From: Portibacter lacus
GTDB lineage: Bacteria; Bacteroidota; Bacteroidia; Chitinophagales; Saprospiraceae
Reading direction: 5' to 3'
Assembly: GCF_021533215.1 (NCBI RefSeq)
Contig: NZ_JAJNKA010000003.1
Span: 434,001 to 498,000, forward strand
Length of the DNA stretch: 64,000 nucleotides
Shown here piece after piece: positions 8,745-18,120 of this stretch (positions are counted from its first letter, which is position 1; each line of letters starts with the position of its first letter). The position numbers were made by a program, and so were the translations under genes. The notes under the pieces are model-generated. The model made no database searches. It saw only the letters and a program-made list of their open reading frames with translations, and had not been told where the DNA came from.

Positions 8745-10064
8745 CTATCCTCCGAAATCATCGAAGCTTATATTCTCTTCTGGAACTCCTAATTCATCTA
8801 GTGACTTAAGCACTGATGCATTCATCGCTGGAGGTCCACAGAAATAATATTCTATTTCTTCTGGCTCAGGGTGATTAGCTAGATATTGCTGATGCAATAC
8901 AGGCATAATATAACCTTTGAAACCATCTCCCGGTGCGTCTATATTTTCTTTTTCCTGCCAATTATCTTCCGGTAAAGGATTATCCAATGCCACATAGAAT
9001 TTAAAATTAGGAAAGTCTCTTTCTATTTGTCTGAATTCTTCGATATAAAACAACTCTCTCTTCGTTCTTCCTCCATACCAGAAAGATACTTTACGGTCTG
9101 TTGTTTTTAACGTGTGGAACAAATGGAATAAATGAGATCTTAAAGGTGCCATTCCAGCTCCTCCACCAATGTATACCATCTCTTTCTTTGTCTTTTTGAT
9201 AAAAAACTCACCATAAGGACCTGAAATTGTACATTTATCTCCTGGTTTCAATCCGAATACATAAGAAGAACATACTCCTGGATTAACTGCCATCCAATCA
9301 TTCTTAGCTCTATCCCAAGGTGGCGTTGCAATCCTAATGTTCAACTTAACAATATTTCCTTCAGCAGGGTGATTCGCCATAGAGTAAGCTCTAAATTGAG
9401 GCTCTTCGTTCACCATTTTTAATGGCCAAAGATTAAATTTATCCCACTCTGAACGGAATTTTTCAGGATCATCATGATATGTTGGATGAGCCGTAATATC
9501 CATATCTTTGAATTCTGTAACGATAGTCGGTACATCAATCTGAATATATCCACCTGCTTGGAAATCTAATTCTTCACCTTCTGGTAACTTCACAACGAAC
9601 TCCTTAATGAAAGATGCAACGTTATAGTTTTCTACTACTTCACATTCCCATTTTTTAATTCCAAAAATTTCTTCTGGAATTCGAATTTCCATGTCTTCTC
9701 GTACCTTAACTTGACAAGCTAACCTTTTATTCTCAGCCGCTTCTTTTCTAGTTAAGTGGTTCATTTCTGTAGGTAAAGTCTCTCCACCTCCTGCATCAAC
9801 ATGACATTCACACATAGCACAAGTACCACCTCCTCCACATGCTGAAGGAAGAAAAACATTGTGGTCAGAAAGTGCTGATAATAAAGTATTCCCAGGCTGT
9901 GCCATAATAGGATTTTCTTCATCACCATTTACTACAATCTTAACAGCGCCTTGTGCTACAAGTTGCTTTCTTGCATAGATCAACATAAAAGAAAGCCCTA
10001 AGATTACTCCGCAGAACACAACTAATGCCCATACAAAAGGTAATATTTCTATTAAAAGAATCAT
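8745..10064 (-). CDS. nqrF: Na+-translocating NADH:quinone reductase subunit F
   Basis: The NADH-oxidising entry subunit of the sodium-pumping NQR complex in the inner membrane. One N-terminal membrane helix (about residues 5-30) is followed by a 2Fe-2S ferredoxin domain with Cys76, Cys82 and Cys85 (SACGGGGTCAMC) and the fourth cysteine in RLACQV. The FAD-binding RAYSMAN motif and NADH-binding GGGAGMAPLRSH follow, and the C-terminus ends in the usual acidic-aromatic ISFDDFGG. At 439 residues it is longer than the roughly 407 of the Vibrio enzyme; part of the extra length lies between the ferredoxin and FAD motifs (residues about 175-230, rich in D, H and P). Last gene of a six-gene operon, followed by a terminator. 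Confidence 0.97.
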   Translation of the reverse strand: MILLIEILPFVWALVVFCGVILGLSFMLIYARKQLVAQGAVKIVVNGDEENPIMAQPGNTLLSALSDHNVFLPSACGGGGTCAMCECHVDAGGGETLPTEMNHLTRKEAAENKRLACQVKVREDMEIRIPEEIFGIKKWECEVVENYNVASFIKEFVVKLPEGEELDFQAGGYIQIDVPTIVTEFKDMDITAHPTYHDDPEKFRSEWDKFNLWPLKMVNEEPQFRAYSMANHPAEGNIVKLNIRIATPPWDRAKNDWMAVNPGVCSSYVFGLKPGDKCTISGPYGEFFIKKTKKEMVYIGGGAGMAPLRSHLFHLFHTLKTTDRKVSFWYGGRTKRELFYIEEFRQIERDFPNFKFYVALDNPLPEDNWQEKENIDAPGDGFKGYIMPVLHQQYLANHPEPEEIEYYFCGPPAMNASVLKSLDELGVPEENISFDDFGG

Positions 10065-10083
10065 ATGATTTATTTCTTAATTG

Positions 10084-10689
10084 TTAATTTGAAATTGATC
10101 CTGGATCGATACCCATTAAACTCATAAATGCAAGTCCCATTAATCCAGTTAATAAAAACGCCATACCTAATCCACGAAGGGCAGGAGGAACATTAGAATA
10201 CTTGATTTTTTCCCTGATTGCGGCTATCGCTATGATGGCAAGAAACCATCCGAATCCACCACCAAGTCCAAATGCAACTGATTCAGAAAAATTATATTCC
10301 TTAGATACCATAAATAACGATCCACCAAGAATCGCACAGTTTACAGTAATTAAGGGTAAGAAAATTCCTAGTGAGTTATATAAAGAAGGAGAAAATTTCT
10401 CCACAACCATTTCCACTAATTGCACCATAGAAGCAATTACAGCAATGAATAAAATAAACCTTAAGAAAGTAAGATCTGTTTTAAAGATTCCTGATTCTCC
10501 CAATAAGTGAGTATTGATAATCCAGTTAATTGGCATTGTAATTCCCAATACGAAAATTACAGCAAGTCCGAGCCCGAAAGCTGTTTTAACCGTCTTAGAT
10601 ACAGCAAGGTAAGAACACATCCCTAGGAAGTAAGCCAAGGCAAGATTCTCAATAAATGCTGATTTTATAAATATATTTACTAATTCCAT
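10084..10689 (-). CDS. nqrE: Na+-translocating NADH:quinone reductase subunit E
   Basis: Integral membrane subunit with six predicted helices, 201 residues, the usual size. The start [19 protein letters not shown] and the later MCSYLAVSK and [10 protein letters not shown] stretches are typical. NqrD and NqrE are homologous, inverted-topology partners that together hold an iron centre between conserved cysteines; one such cysteine is in GMCSYLAV and another in VNCAILGG. Separated by 18 bases from nqrD and 19 from nqrF, so part of one transcript. Confidence 0.97.
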   Translation of the reverse strand: MELVNIFIKSAFIENLALAYFLGMCSYLAVSKTVKTAFGLGLAVIFVLGITMPINWIINTHLLGESGIFKTDLTFLRFILFIAVIASMVQLVEMVVEKFSPSLYNSLGIFLPLITVNCAILGGSLFMVSKEYNFSESVAFGLGGGFGWFLAIIAIAAIREKIKYSNVPPALRGLGMAFLLTGLMGLAFMSLMGIDPGSISN

Positions 10690-10707
10690 TTTCTGTACTT
10701 ACTGTAA

Positions 10708-11403
10708 TTATGAAATATCAACTAATTTCTTGTTCCAAGATCTTTGAATCCAGATTAAAACTCCGATAACAAACATCGCAGATGGGAATAAAACCATTAA
10801 AACATTAGGCTCGTACCACCCGAATAGCATACTTGTATTCGTGTCTATTAAATATTCTGAACCAGAACCAATAATTTTAAAATTCAACAACGATCCTTTT
10901 CCGAAGAACTCACGAATCGCAGCAATCATTATTAGAATTATTCCATATCCAAATCCATTTCCTAATCCATCTAGGAATGATTTATATGCATTGTTAGCCA
11001 TTGCAAAGGCTTCTAACCTACCCATTACAATACAGTTCGTAATAATTAAACCGATAAAAACAGATAACTCCTTATAGATAGGATAACTAACTGCTTTCAA
11101 TGTTAATTCTACTACGGTAACTAAAAATGCAATAATAACTAACTGAACAATCATCCTAACTTGCTTAGGAATATATGTTCTTAGTAATGAAGTAATTAAA
11201 TTAGCAAATGCAGTCACGAAAACAACTGCTATAGCCATTACGATTGCCTTGTTTAGTAATGTTGTTACAGCTAATGCCGAACATATTCCTAAAACCTGAA
11301 CGGTTATTGGGTTATTATCATTTAGAGGATCCGTCAGTAATTTTCGCTCTGCTTTACCAAAGCTCAATCCCGATTTTTTCTCTTTTACTGTTGTTTCAGC
11401 CAT
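10708..11403 (-). CDS. nqrD: Na+-translocating NADH:quinone reductase subunit D
   Basis: Integral membrane subunit of NQR, 231 residues, six helices. The LTDPLNDNNPITVQVLGICSALAV start and ITNCIVMGRLEAFA motif are diagnostic and contain the two cysteines expected at the intramembrane iron site shared with NqrE. A 15-20 residue hydrophilic N-terminal leader (AETTVKEKKSG) precedes the family homology. It follows nqrC by 5 bases. Confidence 0.97.
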   Translation of the reverse strand: MAETTVKEKKSGLSFGKAERKLLTDPLNDNNPITVQVLGICSALAVTTLLNKAIVMAIAVVFVTAFANLITSLLRTYIPKQVRMIVQLVIIAFLVTVVELTLKAVSYPIYKELSVFIGLIITNCIVMGRLEAFAMANNAYKSFLDGLGNGFGYGIILIMIAAIREFFGKGSLLNFKIIGSGSEYLIDTNTSMLFGWYEPNVLMVLFPSAMFVIGVLIWIQRSWNKKLVDIS

Positions 11404-11408
11404 AACTT

Positions 11409-12155
11409 TTAATTATTCTTTTTTAAAAAAGGCTCATAAAATTCAAGTCCATCTTCTAACATTGCATCGACACCATCTGCTGTAATGGTAGCTCCAGTAA
11501 TTCCGTCTACTGCGTGAGGTAGATTTTTCGTTCCACCTGCTTTCTTTACATCTACAGAAACAAAATTACCTTGTTCATCATATATGGATTTCCCTTTAAA
11601 CTGATCAACCCATGCTTGATTATCCTTTATCTCTGCTCCTAGTCCAGGAGTTTCTCCAGCGTGGTCGAATGCCACACCAGCTATCGTATTCTTGTCACTC
11701 TTAAGTGCAATGTTTCCCCATATAGCATCCCATAGTCCGTTTCCTACTACACTTAATATATATAGTTTCTCTCCATCAGCCTTTGTATAAGTATAGATTG
11801 GAAAAATTCTATCTTCATCAGACTTCTTTTTTTCCTTTCTCATGTCTATATCCTCAGCTCTTCCACCAGGATATCCAGCAGCAATCACATCTTCAGATCC
11901 TAATACGGTTCCTTCCATATTAATCACTTCTTGCGTAATATTTTTATCAAAAATACCTTGTACTTCGTCATCAGTCATTTTAGTGTAATCACCTTCTAAC
12001 TGATCAGCTATTGCAGAAAGTATCGCTTTCTTGTTGTATACAGCTTCATTCTTTTTGTGGATCGGTTTCAGACCGAACGAAAGAAAAGCTAAGACCATGG
12101 CAACTATCGTCGTCATAATCAATACGAATCGAGTTATATATGCTGTACTATGCAC
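11409..12155 (-). CDS. nqrC: Na+-translocating NADH:quinone reductase subunit C
   Basis: Periplasmic flavoprotein subunit anchored by one N-terminal helix (about residues 8-27). The covalent FMN attachment motif reads ITGATIT, with Thr223 the expected phosphoester-linked residue, matching the S/T-G-A-T pattern. The PGLGAEI stretch before it is also conserved. Length is 248 residues, close to the family norm. Its start overlaps the end of nqrB by 8 bases, implying translational coupling. Flavin transfer would need an ApbE-type FMN transferase, which is not encoded in this window. Confidence 0.96.
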   Translation of the reverse strand: MHSTAYITRFVLIMTTIVAMVLAFLSFGLKPIHKKNEAVYNKKAILSAIADQLEGDYTKMTDDEVQGIFDKNITQEVINMEGTVLGSEDVIAAGYPGGRAEDIDMRKEKKKSDEDRIFPIYTYTKADGEKLYILSVVGNGLWDAIWGNIALKSDKNTIAGVAFDHAGETPGLGAEIKDNQAWVDQFKGKSIYDEQGNFVSVDVKKAGGTKNLPHAVDGITGATITADGVDAMLEDGLEFYEPFLKKNN

Positions 12156-13401
12156 GTTTTAGTCTTTTAGTAATGTTAGATTGAATAATATAGTGATCCA
12201 TTAGCGGAGCAAATGTATTCATGAATAAAATCGCTAACATCCAGCCTTCTGGATATGCTGGGTTAAGAACCCTAACGATCATTCCTACAAATCCAATTAA
12301 AAATCCATATATCCACTTGCCGGTATTAGTAGAAGCAGCTGTAACAGGATCTGTCGCCATAAATGCCATAGCAAAAAAGAAACTACCCATCCAGAACTGA
12401 TAATACCAAGGTACTGACATAAATGGTGTCGCATCCCAAGCATTAAGGATCAGTGCCATAAGTGATGCTCCGATAAACATACTTAGCATAATTCTCCAAC
12501 TTGCAATTCTTGTTAATAATAATATTAAAACACCAATTAAGATAAACGGTTTAGAAGTTTCACCTATAGATCCTGGAATTGTTCCCCACCACATTGCTTG
12601 TGTAGAATATACATCGGTAACAGCTTCCCATCCTCCTTGATAAGCTAGCGCTAGCGGTGTAGCTCCAGTAAATCCATCAACAATGACGGAGGAGGAGGCG
12701 GCCTTAAAGGTATCGAGCCCACCCCAACTAAATAAGGAGTCGAATAGATTATGCGCCCATCCATAGTATGGTGCTGCACCTGCTGCAACTTCTTCGAATC
12801 CTGAAACCCAAACCTGATCTCCTGCCATCGTAGTAGGATAAGCAAAGAATACGAATACTCTCGCTAATAAGGCTACATTCCAAATATTCATTCCAGTTCC
12901 ACCAAATGCTTCTTTACCTATGATTACTGCAAATGCGACTGCAACAGCTAAGATCCATAAAGGTAAATCCGGAGGCATAATTAATGGAATAAGTGCTCCT
13001 GAAACCAAGAACCCTTCTTCTATTCCATGACCTTTTTTCGCTGCAAACCAAAATTCTATACCCAGACCAACTACGTTAGCGACAATAAATAGTGGTAGTA
13101 ACTTAATAAGACCGTGTGCCAATTTTAGATTAAAACCCTCTAGAAACCCAGGATACATTCCTAAGGCATTAAAGTGTTGATGACCTATATTGTAGGTTCC
13201 AAAAACATAACACAGTTGCATTGCAATCACAACCGTAATCATCGTTCTCTTAAGGTCCATACCATCCTTAACGTGGACACCACCTTTGGTTACCTCATTC
13301 GGAGCATATGCAAATGTGAAAAAGCCATCATACAATGTGTGAAGAAATGGTGATTTCTTCTTGTCTGGCTCAATTTTCTTTATAAAGTCTAATAGTCCCA
13401 T
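12148..13401 (-). CDS. nqrB: Na+-translocating NADH:quinone reductase subunit B
   Basis: Large membrane subunit, 417 residues with about ten helices, forming the ion channel and carrying FMN and riboflavin. The covalent FMN site is DGFTGATPLALA, with Thr248 as the attachment residue. GKEAFGGTGMNIWNVALLARVF and MATDPVTAASTNTGKWIYG are hallmark stretches. The second gene of the operon, 10 bases after nqrA and overlapping nqrC by 8. Confidence 0.97.
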   Translation of the reverse strand: MGLLDFIKKIEPDKKKSPFLHTLYDGFFTFAYAPNEVTKGGVHVKDGMDLKRTMITVVIAMQLCYVFGTYNIGHQHFNALGMYPGFLEGFNLKLAHGLIKLLPLFIVANVVGLGIEFWFAAKKGHGIEEGFLVSGALIPLIMPPDLPLWILAVAVAFAVIIGKEAFGGTGMNIWNVALLARVFVFFAYPTTMAGDQVWVSGFEEVAAGAAPYYGWAHNLFDSLFSWGGLDTFKAASSSVIVDGFTGATPLALAYQGGWEAVTDVYSTQAMWWGTIPGSIGETSKPFILIGVLILLLTRIASWRIMLSMFIGASLMALILNAWDATPFMSVPWYYQFWMGSFFFAMAFMATDPVTAASTNTGKWIYGFLIGFVGMIVRVLNPAYPEGWMLAILFMNTFAPLMDHYIIQSNITKRLKRA

Positions 13402-13411
13402 TAGTATTTTT

Positions 13412-15043
13412 TTAACTCTGTTCTTGCATCATATCTAAGCCATCTCTCAATATCGCTTGGAGTGGTTGCTTAGAAGTACATACAAATTCACAAATTGCAA
13501 TATCTTCTTCTGTAAGTTCATTAATACCTAACCCTTCCATTTTCTCAATATCTCCAGTTAGGATTGCTTTCATTAAATGTTGTGGATAGATATCCATCGG
13601 CAATGTTTTCTCATACTGACCTGTCATCACGAATGCTCTTCGCTCACCATGTGTATTCGTAGTAGGCTCAAATTCGAAATTTGAGAACAATGCATTCGGG
13701 AATGTTCCTGACATACTCGGTCTTGGTGACACTGGTAGTAACCATCCGAATAATTCATACTCATCTCCTTCTTCTATAATGGTCACTTGATCATCTCTGT
13801 AATCCATGAAACCTTCTGAAGACTTTTTACTTCCAGAAAGTGGATCTCCTGATATGATTCTGTTGTTGTCTCCTTCTACATTCCCAGCTATTAACTCTCC
13901 TATATTTGCTCCAACATATGTTTTCACATACTTAGGATTAGCACAAGATGTACCTGTTATAGCGACGGTTCTTTCAGCATCGTACTTTCCTGTCAAGAAT
14001 AATTTTCCAAGAGAAATTAATTCCTGAACTCCGATTGTCCAAACTTTACTAGTCGTTGTAATCGGTGCAATATGGTGGATTTGAATTCCAACATTTCCGG
14101 CTGGGTGCTTACCATTGAAGTAATGCACTTCTGCATTGGTTACATTCTTAAAGGTATCTGAAACAACCTTTCCAGGTCTTCCATCAAGCCCTACATATAC
14201 TTTTCCATCTGTCAATAAATTCAACACATTGATTCCTTCTTGAAAAGCAACCGCATTATCTTCAGCTATAAAACTATAGTCTGGCGCTAATGGTGCTGTA
14301 TCGAAAGTCGAAACGAATATATTCGCAGGAACAACATCATCATCTGGAATGACATCAAATGGTCTTTGATTCAATAAAGTAAGACCTCCACTGATTTTCA
14401 AAAATGCGATTAAGTCATCTCTTGTTACAGAAGACAAATCAGGTGTAGCGAATTGTTTGTGTTTGATCACCTTATCTGCAAGGATAACCACTGAAGCAAT
14501 AGAACGTTTTGCACCTCTATTTACTGCAATAACCTCACCTGACACAGGAGCTACATAGTTGATACCTTCTCTCTTTTTGTCATAGAAAAGAACATCTCCT
14601 GCAGCAACTTCATCACCTACATTTACCTCAACTTTCGGTATCGGAGACATGCCATTAAAATTAGGTGGAAGTATAGCAAATGTTTTAGCATTTCCCATAG
14701 CAATTTCCTTAGAAGCTTTTCCAGCTATCTTCACATCAAATCCTTTAGTAAGATTATGATATGGTGCATCTTTTATCGAAGCAGGTTTTTTTGCTCCAAA
14801 CCATTTACTGAGGCTTGGAAACAATGTAAATTGTCCCTTCGATATATCAAGATTATTCTTTTTCGCCTCTATCTGCATTAAATTGTCCGCTAACGATACA
14901 ATTAGGCCAATCACTAGAACTATTCCCACAACTATAATAGATGTAGACAGCATGTTACTACCACTGGAAGATTGTGCTGAAACCGGAAGAGAAAAAATGA
15001 CTAGTGCAAGAAGGAAGGTGAGTTTATAAACTCTCATTTGCAA
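13412..15043 (-). CDS. nqrA: Na+-translocating NADH:quinone reductase subunit A with an added N-terminal membrane region
   Basis: First gene of the operon. Standard NqrA homology starts near residue 95 (YHNLTKGFDVKIAGKAS) and contains the usual GDEVAAGDVLFYDKK and NRGAKRSIASVVI stretches and the C-terminal CEFVCTSKQPLQAI. Ahead of it lie about 95 additional residues: a signal peptide-like start (LTFLLALVIFSLPVSAQ), a short polar stretch, and a membrane helix (about residues 33-50), then a linker. The known Vibrio NqrA is a peripheral cytoplasmic subunit of about 447 residues with no membrane segment; this one is 543. The frame is continuous, with no in-frame ATG immediately before the core that would obviously give the short form. 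The extension is seen; a membrane-anchored NqrA is inferred. Confidence 0.93.
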   Translation of the reverse strand: MQMRVYKLTFLLALVIFSLPVSAQSSSGSNMLSTSIIVVGIVLVIGLIVSLADNLMQIEAKKNNLDISKGQFTLFPSLSKWFGAKKPASIKDAPYHNLTKGFDVKIAGKASKEIAMGNAKTFAILPPNFNGMSPIPKVEVNVGDEVAAGDVLFYDKKREGINYVAPVSGEVIAVNRGAKRSIASVVILADKVIKHKQFATPDLSSVTRDDLIAFLKISGGLTLLNQRPFDVIPDDDVVPANIFVSTFDTAPLAPDYSFIAEDNAVAFQEGINVLNLLTDGKVYVGLDGRPGKVVSDTFKNVTNAEVHYFNGKHPAGNVGIQIHHIAPITTTSKVWTIGVQELISLGKLFLTGKYDAERTVAITGTSCANPKYVKTYVGANIGELIAGNVEGDNNRIISGDPLSGSKKSSEGFMDYRDDQVTIIEEGDEYELFGWLLPVSPRPSMSGTFPNALFSNFEFEPTTNTHGERRAFVMTGQYEKTLPMDIYPQHLMKAILTGDIEKMEGLGINELTEEDIAICEFVCTSKQPLQAILRDGLDMMQEQS

Positions 15044-15085
15044 TACTTATAATTATTAAATTCAAAGCTTTTTCGTAATTCACCG

Positions 15086-15093
15086 CAAAGATA
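15086..15093 (-). promoter_or_regulatory. Candidate -7 box for the nqr operon
   Basis: The minus strand reads TATCTTTG, an exact TAnnTTTG Bacteroidota -7 element, 43 bases before the nqrA start codon. I found no convincing TTG -33 element at the expected distance. Confidence 0.5.
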
Positions 15094-15142
15094 AAAAGCT
15101 TTTCATTTTTTAGGCTAATGCCTATATCCAATTTACCAGTAT

Positions 15143-15721
15143 TTAGCTATTTAGATTAGTTCTAAATAACCTGGTCCAATTCCATACTGCATATATTGCT
15201 ACTAAAGTGAATATTAGATACAATAAAGCATAGAGCTCCCAGCCTCTTACGTAAAATAAATAAGTCATCACCGCATCTATAATGACAAAATATATCCAAG
15301 CGGATAATTGACGATTAACTAAATAAATCGTTGCGATAATGCTAAAAACAGTGGTGAATGCGTCTATCATTGGAAAACTAGCGTCTGAAAACTTCCCCAT
15401 AAGATAACCATAGAGAACTGAAAGGATACTCCCGCCTACTATTGAAATCAGATGTGATTTCCAATCAGCTTTGAAATCAATACTTACCTCTCTCCACTTT
15501 AGCAGTCCAACTACACCCATCACAATGTAAAACAACTGCAATACTCCATCCGAGTACAATTTTATACCTCCGAAGAAATCATGATAAGCAATACATGCAC
15601 AACTAACAATTCCGAAATACCAGCATGATACTTTATTTTGTGCGGAGAGCACAACATAAATAACACCTGTAATTAGGCCTATCCACTCTATCCAAGAAAA
15701 AGAAGATAATGTTTCAATCAT
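15143..15721 (-). CDS. pnuC: PnuC-family vitamin-precursor transporter
   Basis: An inner-membrane transporter of 192 residues with about seven helices. ITGVIYVVLSAQNKVSCWYFGIVSC, FYIVMGVVGLLKWRE and VIIDAVMTYLFYVRGWELYALLY are typical of the PnuC family, which facilitates uptake of nicotinamide riboside. In Bacteroidota a close relative, PnuT, moves thiamine, but it normally sits in thiamine operons; no thiamine gene or THI box is visible here. It is 13 bases after the OmpA gene on the same strand, so it is the last gene of the PorP-OmpA transcript and lies directly upstream of the NADH-consuming nqr operon. Substrate assignment is inference. Confidence 0.85.
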   Translation of the reverse strand: MIETLSSFSWIEWIGLITGVIYVVLSAQNKVSCWYFGIVSCACIAYHDFFGGIKLYSDGVLQLFYIVMGVVGLLKWREVSIDFKADWKSHLISIVGGSILSVLYGYLMGKFSDASFPMIDAFTTVFSIIATIYLVNRQLSAWIYFVIIDAVMTYLFYVRGWELYALLYLIFTLVAIYAVWNWTRLFRTNLNS

Positions 15722-15734
15722 ATTTTAAGTCGAA

Positions 15735-18107
15735 TCACTCTACAACTTTCACCTTGAATATTGCTTCATCTACAATATGCTCGACATTTGAAATAATATT
15801 GATCACTTCTCTATATTCTCTAAGCTCTTCTTTTAATCCAGAATTATACTTAGCTTTTATTACTGCCATTTGTCCAGGTGCAAGTGGTTCTTTAGAATAC
15901 TCCAATTCTGTACAGTGACATGTTGTAATGATTTCAATTTCTAAATCTGCATTTCCAACATTCTCTATGGTAAATTCTAATTCCTTTACCTCACCTTTCT
16001 TTACTTCTCCTAAATCAATATTATTATTGTAAATTTTGATCTCTGGAACAGAATCTCCAAAGGATTGCTGACCACTTACTGGCTCCGTCTTTTTGACTTC
16101 TTTTTTGATCTCGATAGACTGAGGACCTTCTATAATTTTAAATTCCGTTCTTCTATTTTCTCTATGTTCTTCGTCAGAACATCTAACGCCATTCACACAT
16201 CTATTTAAAATTTGATCCTCTCCATATCCGACTGTCTGAATTCTCTCTTCCGCAATGCCCTGCCCCACTAGGTATCTTTTAGCAGATTCAGCTCTTCTTA
16301 AAGATAATTTTCTGTTATAAGTAGAAACTCCTTGCGCATCTGTGTGTGAAGCTAGTTCTATAACCATGTCTGGGTATTGAATTAACAAACCATATAATAC
16401 ATCTAGATCCTTCTCAGCATCCGGAAGTATTTTATCATCATCTAAGTCATAGTATATATTATCTAACCTAATGGCCTGATTAATAGTTACAATTTCTGTG
16501 ACTTCATTCGTTGTATCCACTGGAATAACAGGTATCGGTTTCAGTAACTTCTTTTTATTAATCGTGAAATCATCTAAAATACCAACTGTGTTAAATTCTA
16601 AAGAATCTGGATAGTAACCTTCTTTCTTAAAGATCAATTTGTACGGTTTATCTGAATCCAGTAAAAATGTATATTGATCTAGAGTTTCATTCGTCTTCGT
16701 TATCGGATCAATTGCTTCTCCTGATAAATCCACCAAAGTAACTTCAGCTCCTTTCATCGGTCCTTCCTCATTTTCTGCCTGAGCAATTAAGTCAATGATT
16801 AACTGTCTAATTCCGAAAGAATATATGTCATCACAACAAGTCTTACTTTTCAGATTACGTTTCTTTTCATTAGGTCTATTAGAAATCAAGTACCCTTTAT
16901 TCCCTTGGTTATATGTTGTAAAATACTTATCATCCAAAGGAGAATTATACCCTAATCCCAAACTCTTTACCTCACTCCAATTAGATCCATTCCATGAAGT
17001 CGAATAAATATCAAAACCTCCTAAACTTGGATAGCCATCAGAACTGAAGTAAAGCACTCCATCTGAATAGAATGGTGTTTCTTCATTTTCTTTCGTATTA
17101 ATTGTTTCTCCCAAATTAACTGGGCTTGCTAAATCGTCACCTTTCATGGTTGAATAATAAAGGTCAAACCCACCATTTCCGCCTTCCATGTCAGCAGAAA
17201 AAAACAAAACATCATTTCCATAAAGCTCACCAGTTGCAGGATGCTTTATTATAAAATCACCATTTAACGACGTTACTTCTAGAGGTGGCGACCACCCTGA
17301 ATCACTTTTGTTACTGACAAATAGCTTTGAGGTAACTACTTCCTCTCCTAGCAGTGTAGCTCTTGTGAAAAACATCTTTCTACCATCTGAGGTAAACGTC
17401 ACATTTCCAGTATGGTAGCCTTCCCTATTAATAGCTGCTGGCAACGCCTTAGGTTTATCATATCCTTTATCCGTTTCTGTTGTGGTGTATATTTTAGCAA
17501 ATGGAACGTCCTCCTTCCCATCCATCACGACGACTTTATTAGTCTGAAACGATGAAAAATAGAGCGTACCATCTTGATACTCGGCTGCTCCAAACTCTGG
17601 ACCACCTGAATTCACTTTCTTATCAATCAGTCTAACAACTACATCATTATTCTCTTCTAGCTCTTTAGCCGTTAACATCCCTTCCATTTCTAACTGGGCC
17701 CTAGGCTTCAGATCTTCCATAGTCGAAGAATCAATGAAATACTTGAACTCTGCATACGCATCATTATATTTCCCTAGTGATTTCAAGGCTATTCCATAAT
17801 AAAATCGCTCATCAATATACAGCTGATCTTTATCTCTTTTCAGCACTCTTCCGTACCAACTTTCAGCTTTCTTATAATCTCTTAACTGAAGGTGGAGGTC
17901 AGCAATTAAAATAGCAAGATCATTATTCCGCTCTTCTTTATATGCTTTCTCATACCAATCTAAAGCGTTATAATAATCATTATTGTCTAACGCTTCATCT
18001 GCTGCATCCAACATAAATCTTAATGGCACCTCTTTTAAAGGTTGTGCAAATAAGAAAACGGGAAATAATAGTATTGCAATTATCTTAAGATAACTTTTCA
18101 TATTCAT
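15735..18107 (-). CDS. Outer-membrane OmpA-family protein with TPR, PD40 propeller and C-terminal DUF1573 domain
   Basis: A 790-residue exported protein. After a signal peptide (ending PVFLFAQ) come TPR-like helices (about 25-140), a WD40-like PD40 propeller (about 165-430; repeats such as GTLYFSSFQ, VLFFSADMEGGNGGFDLYYS, GVLYFSSDGYPSLGGFDIYST), a carboxypeptidase-regulatory-like sandwich (about 440-520), and an OmpA peptidoglycan-binding domain (about 550-665; LASHTDAQGVSTYNRKLSLRRA). This is the layout of T9SS-associated OmpA proteins of the PorE/SprE-like group. Unusually it continues for another 100 residues with a DUF1573 immunoglobulin-like domain (IDLGEVKKGEVKELEFTIEN, TTCHCTELEYSKEPLAPGQ). 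It follows a PorP/SprF gene by 13 bases, the usual partner. Confidence 0.88.
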   Translation of the reverse strand: MNMKSYLKIIAILLFPVFLFAQPLKEVPLRFMLDAADEALDNNDYYNALDWYEKAYKEERNNDLAILIADLHLQLRDYKKAESWYGRVLKRDKDQLYIDERFYYGIALKSLGKYNDAYAEFKYFIDSSTMEDLKPRAQLEMEGMLTAKELEENNDVVVRLIDKKVNSGGPEFGAAEYQDGTLYFSSFQTNKVVVMDGKEDVPFAKIYTTTETDKGYDKPKALPAAINREGYHTGNVTFTSDGRKMFFTRATLLGEEVVTSKLFVSNKSDSGWSPPLEVTSLNGDFIIKHPATGELYGNDVLFFSADMEGGNGGFDLYYSTMKGDDLASPVNLGETINTKENEETPFYSDGVLYFSSDGYPSLGGFDIYSTSWNGSNWSEVKSLGLGYNSPLDDKYFTTYNQGNKGYLISNRPNEKKRNLKSKTCCDDIYSFGIRQLIIDLIAQAENEEGPMKGAEVTLVDLSGEAIDPITKTNETLDQYTFLLDSDKPYKLIFKKEGYYPDSLEFNTVGILDDFTINKKKLLKPIPVIPVDTTNEVTEIVTINQAIRLDNIYYDLDDDKILPDAEKDLDVLYGLLIQYPDMVIELASHTDAQGVSTYNRKLSLRRAESAKRYLVGQGIAEERIQTVGYGEDQILNRCVNGVRCSDEEHRENRRTEFKIIEGPQSIEIKKEVKKTEPVSGQQSFGDSVPEIKIYNNNIDLGEVKKGEVKELEFTIENVGNADLEIEIITTCHCTELEYSKEPLAPGQMAVIKAKYNSGLKEELREYREVINIISNVEHIVDEAIFKVKVVE

Positions 18108-18120
18108 GCTTTATCTTAGA

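Noticed and set aside
10202-10510. 102-codon plus-strand open frame inside nqrE
   Set aside because: A shadow of the well-supported minus-strand nqrE; proline- and asparagine-rich antisense composition.
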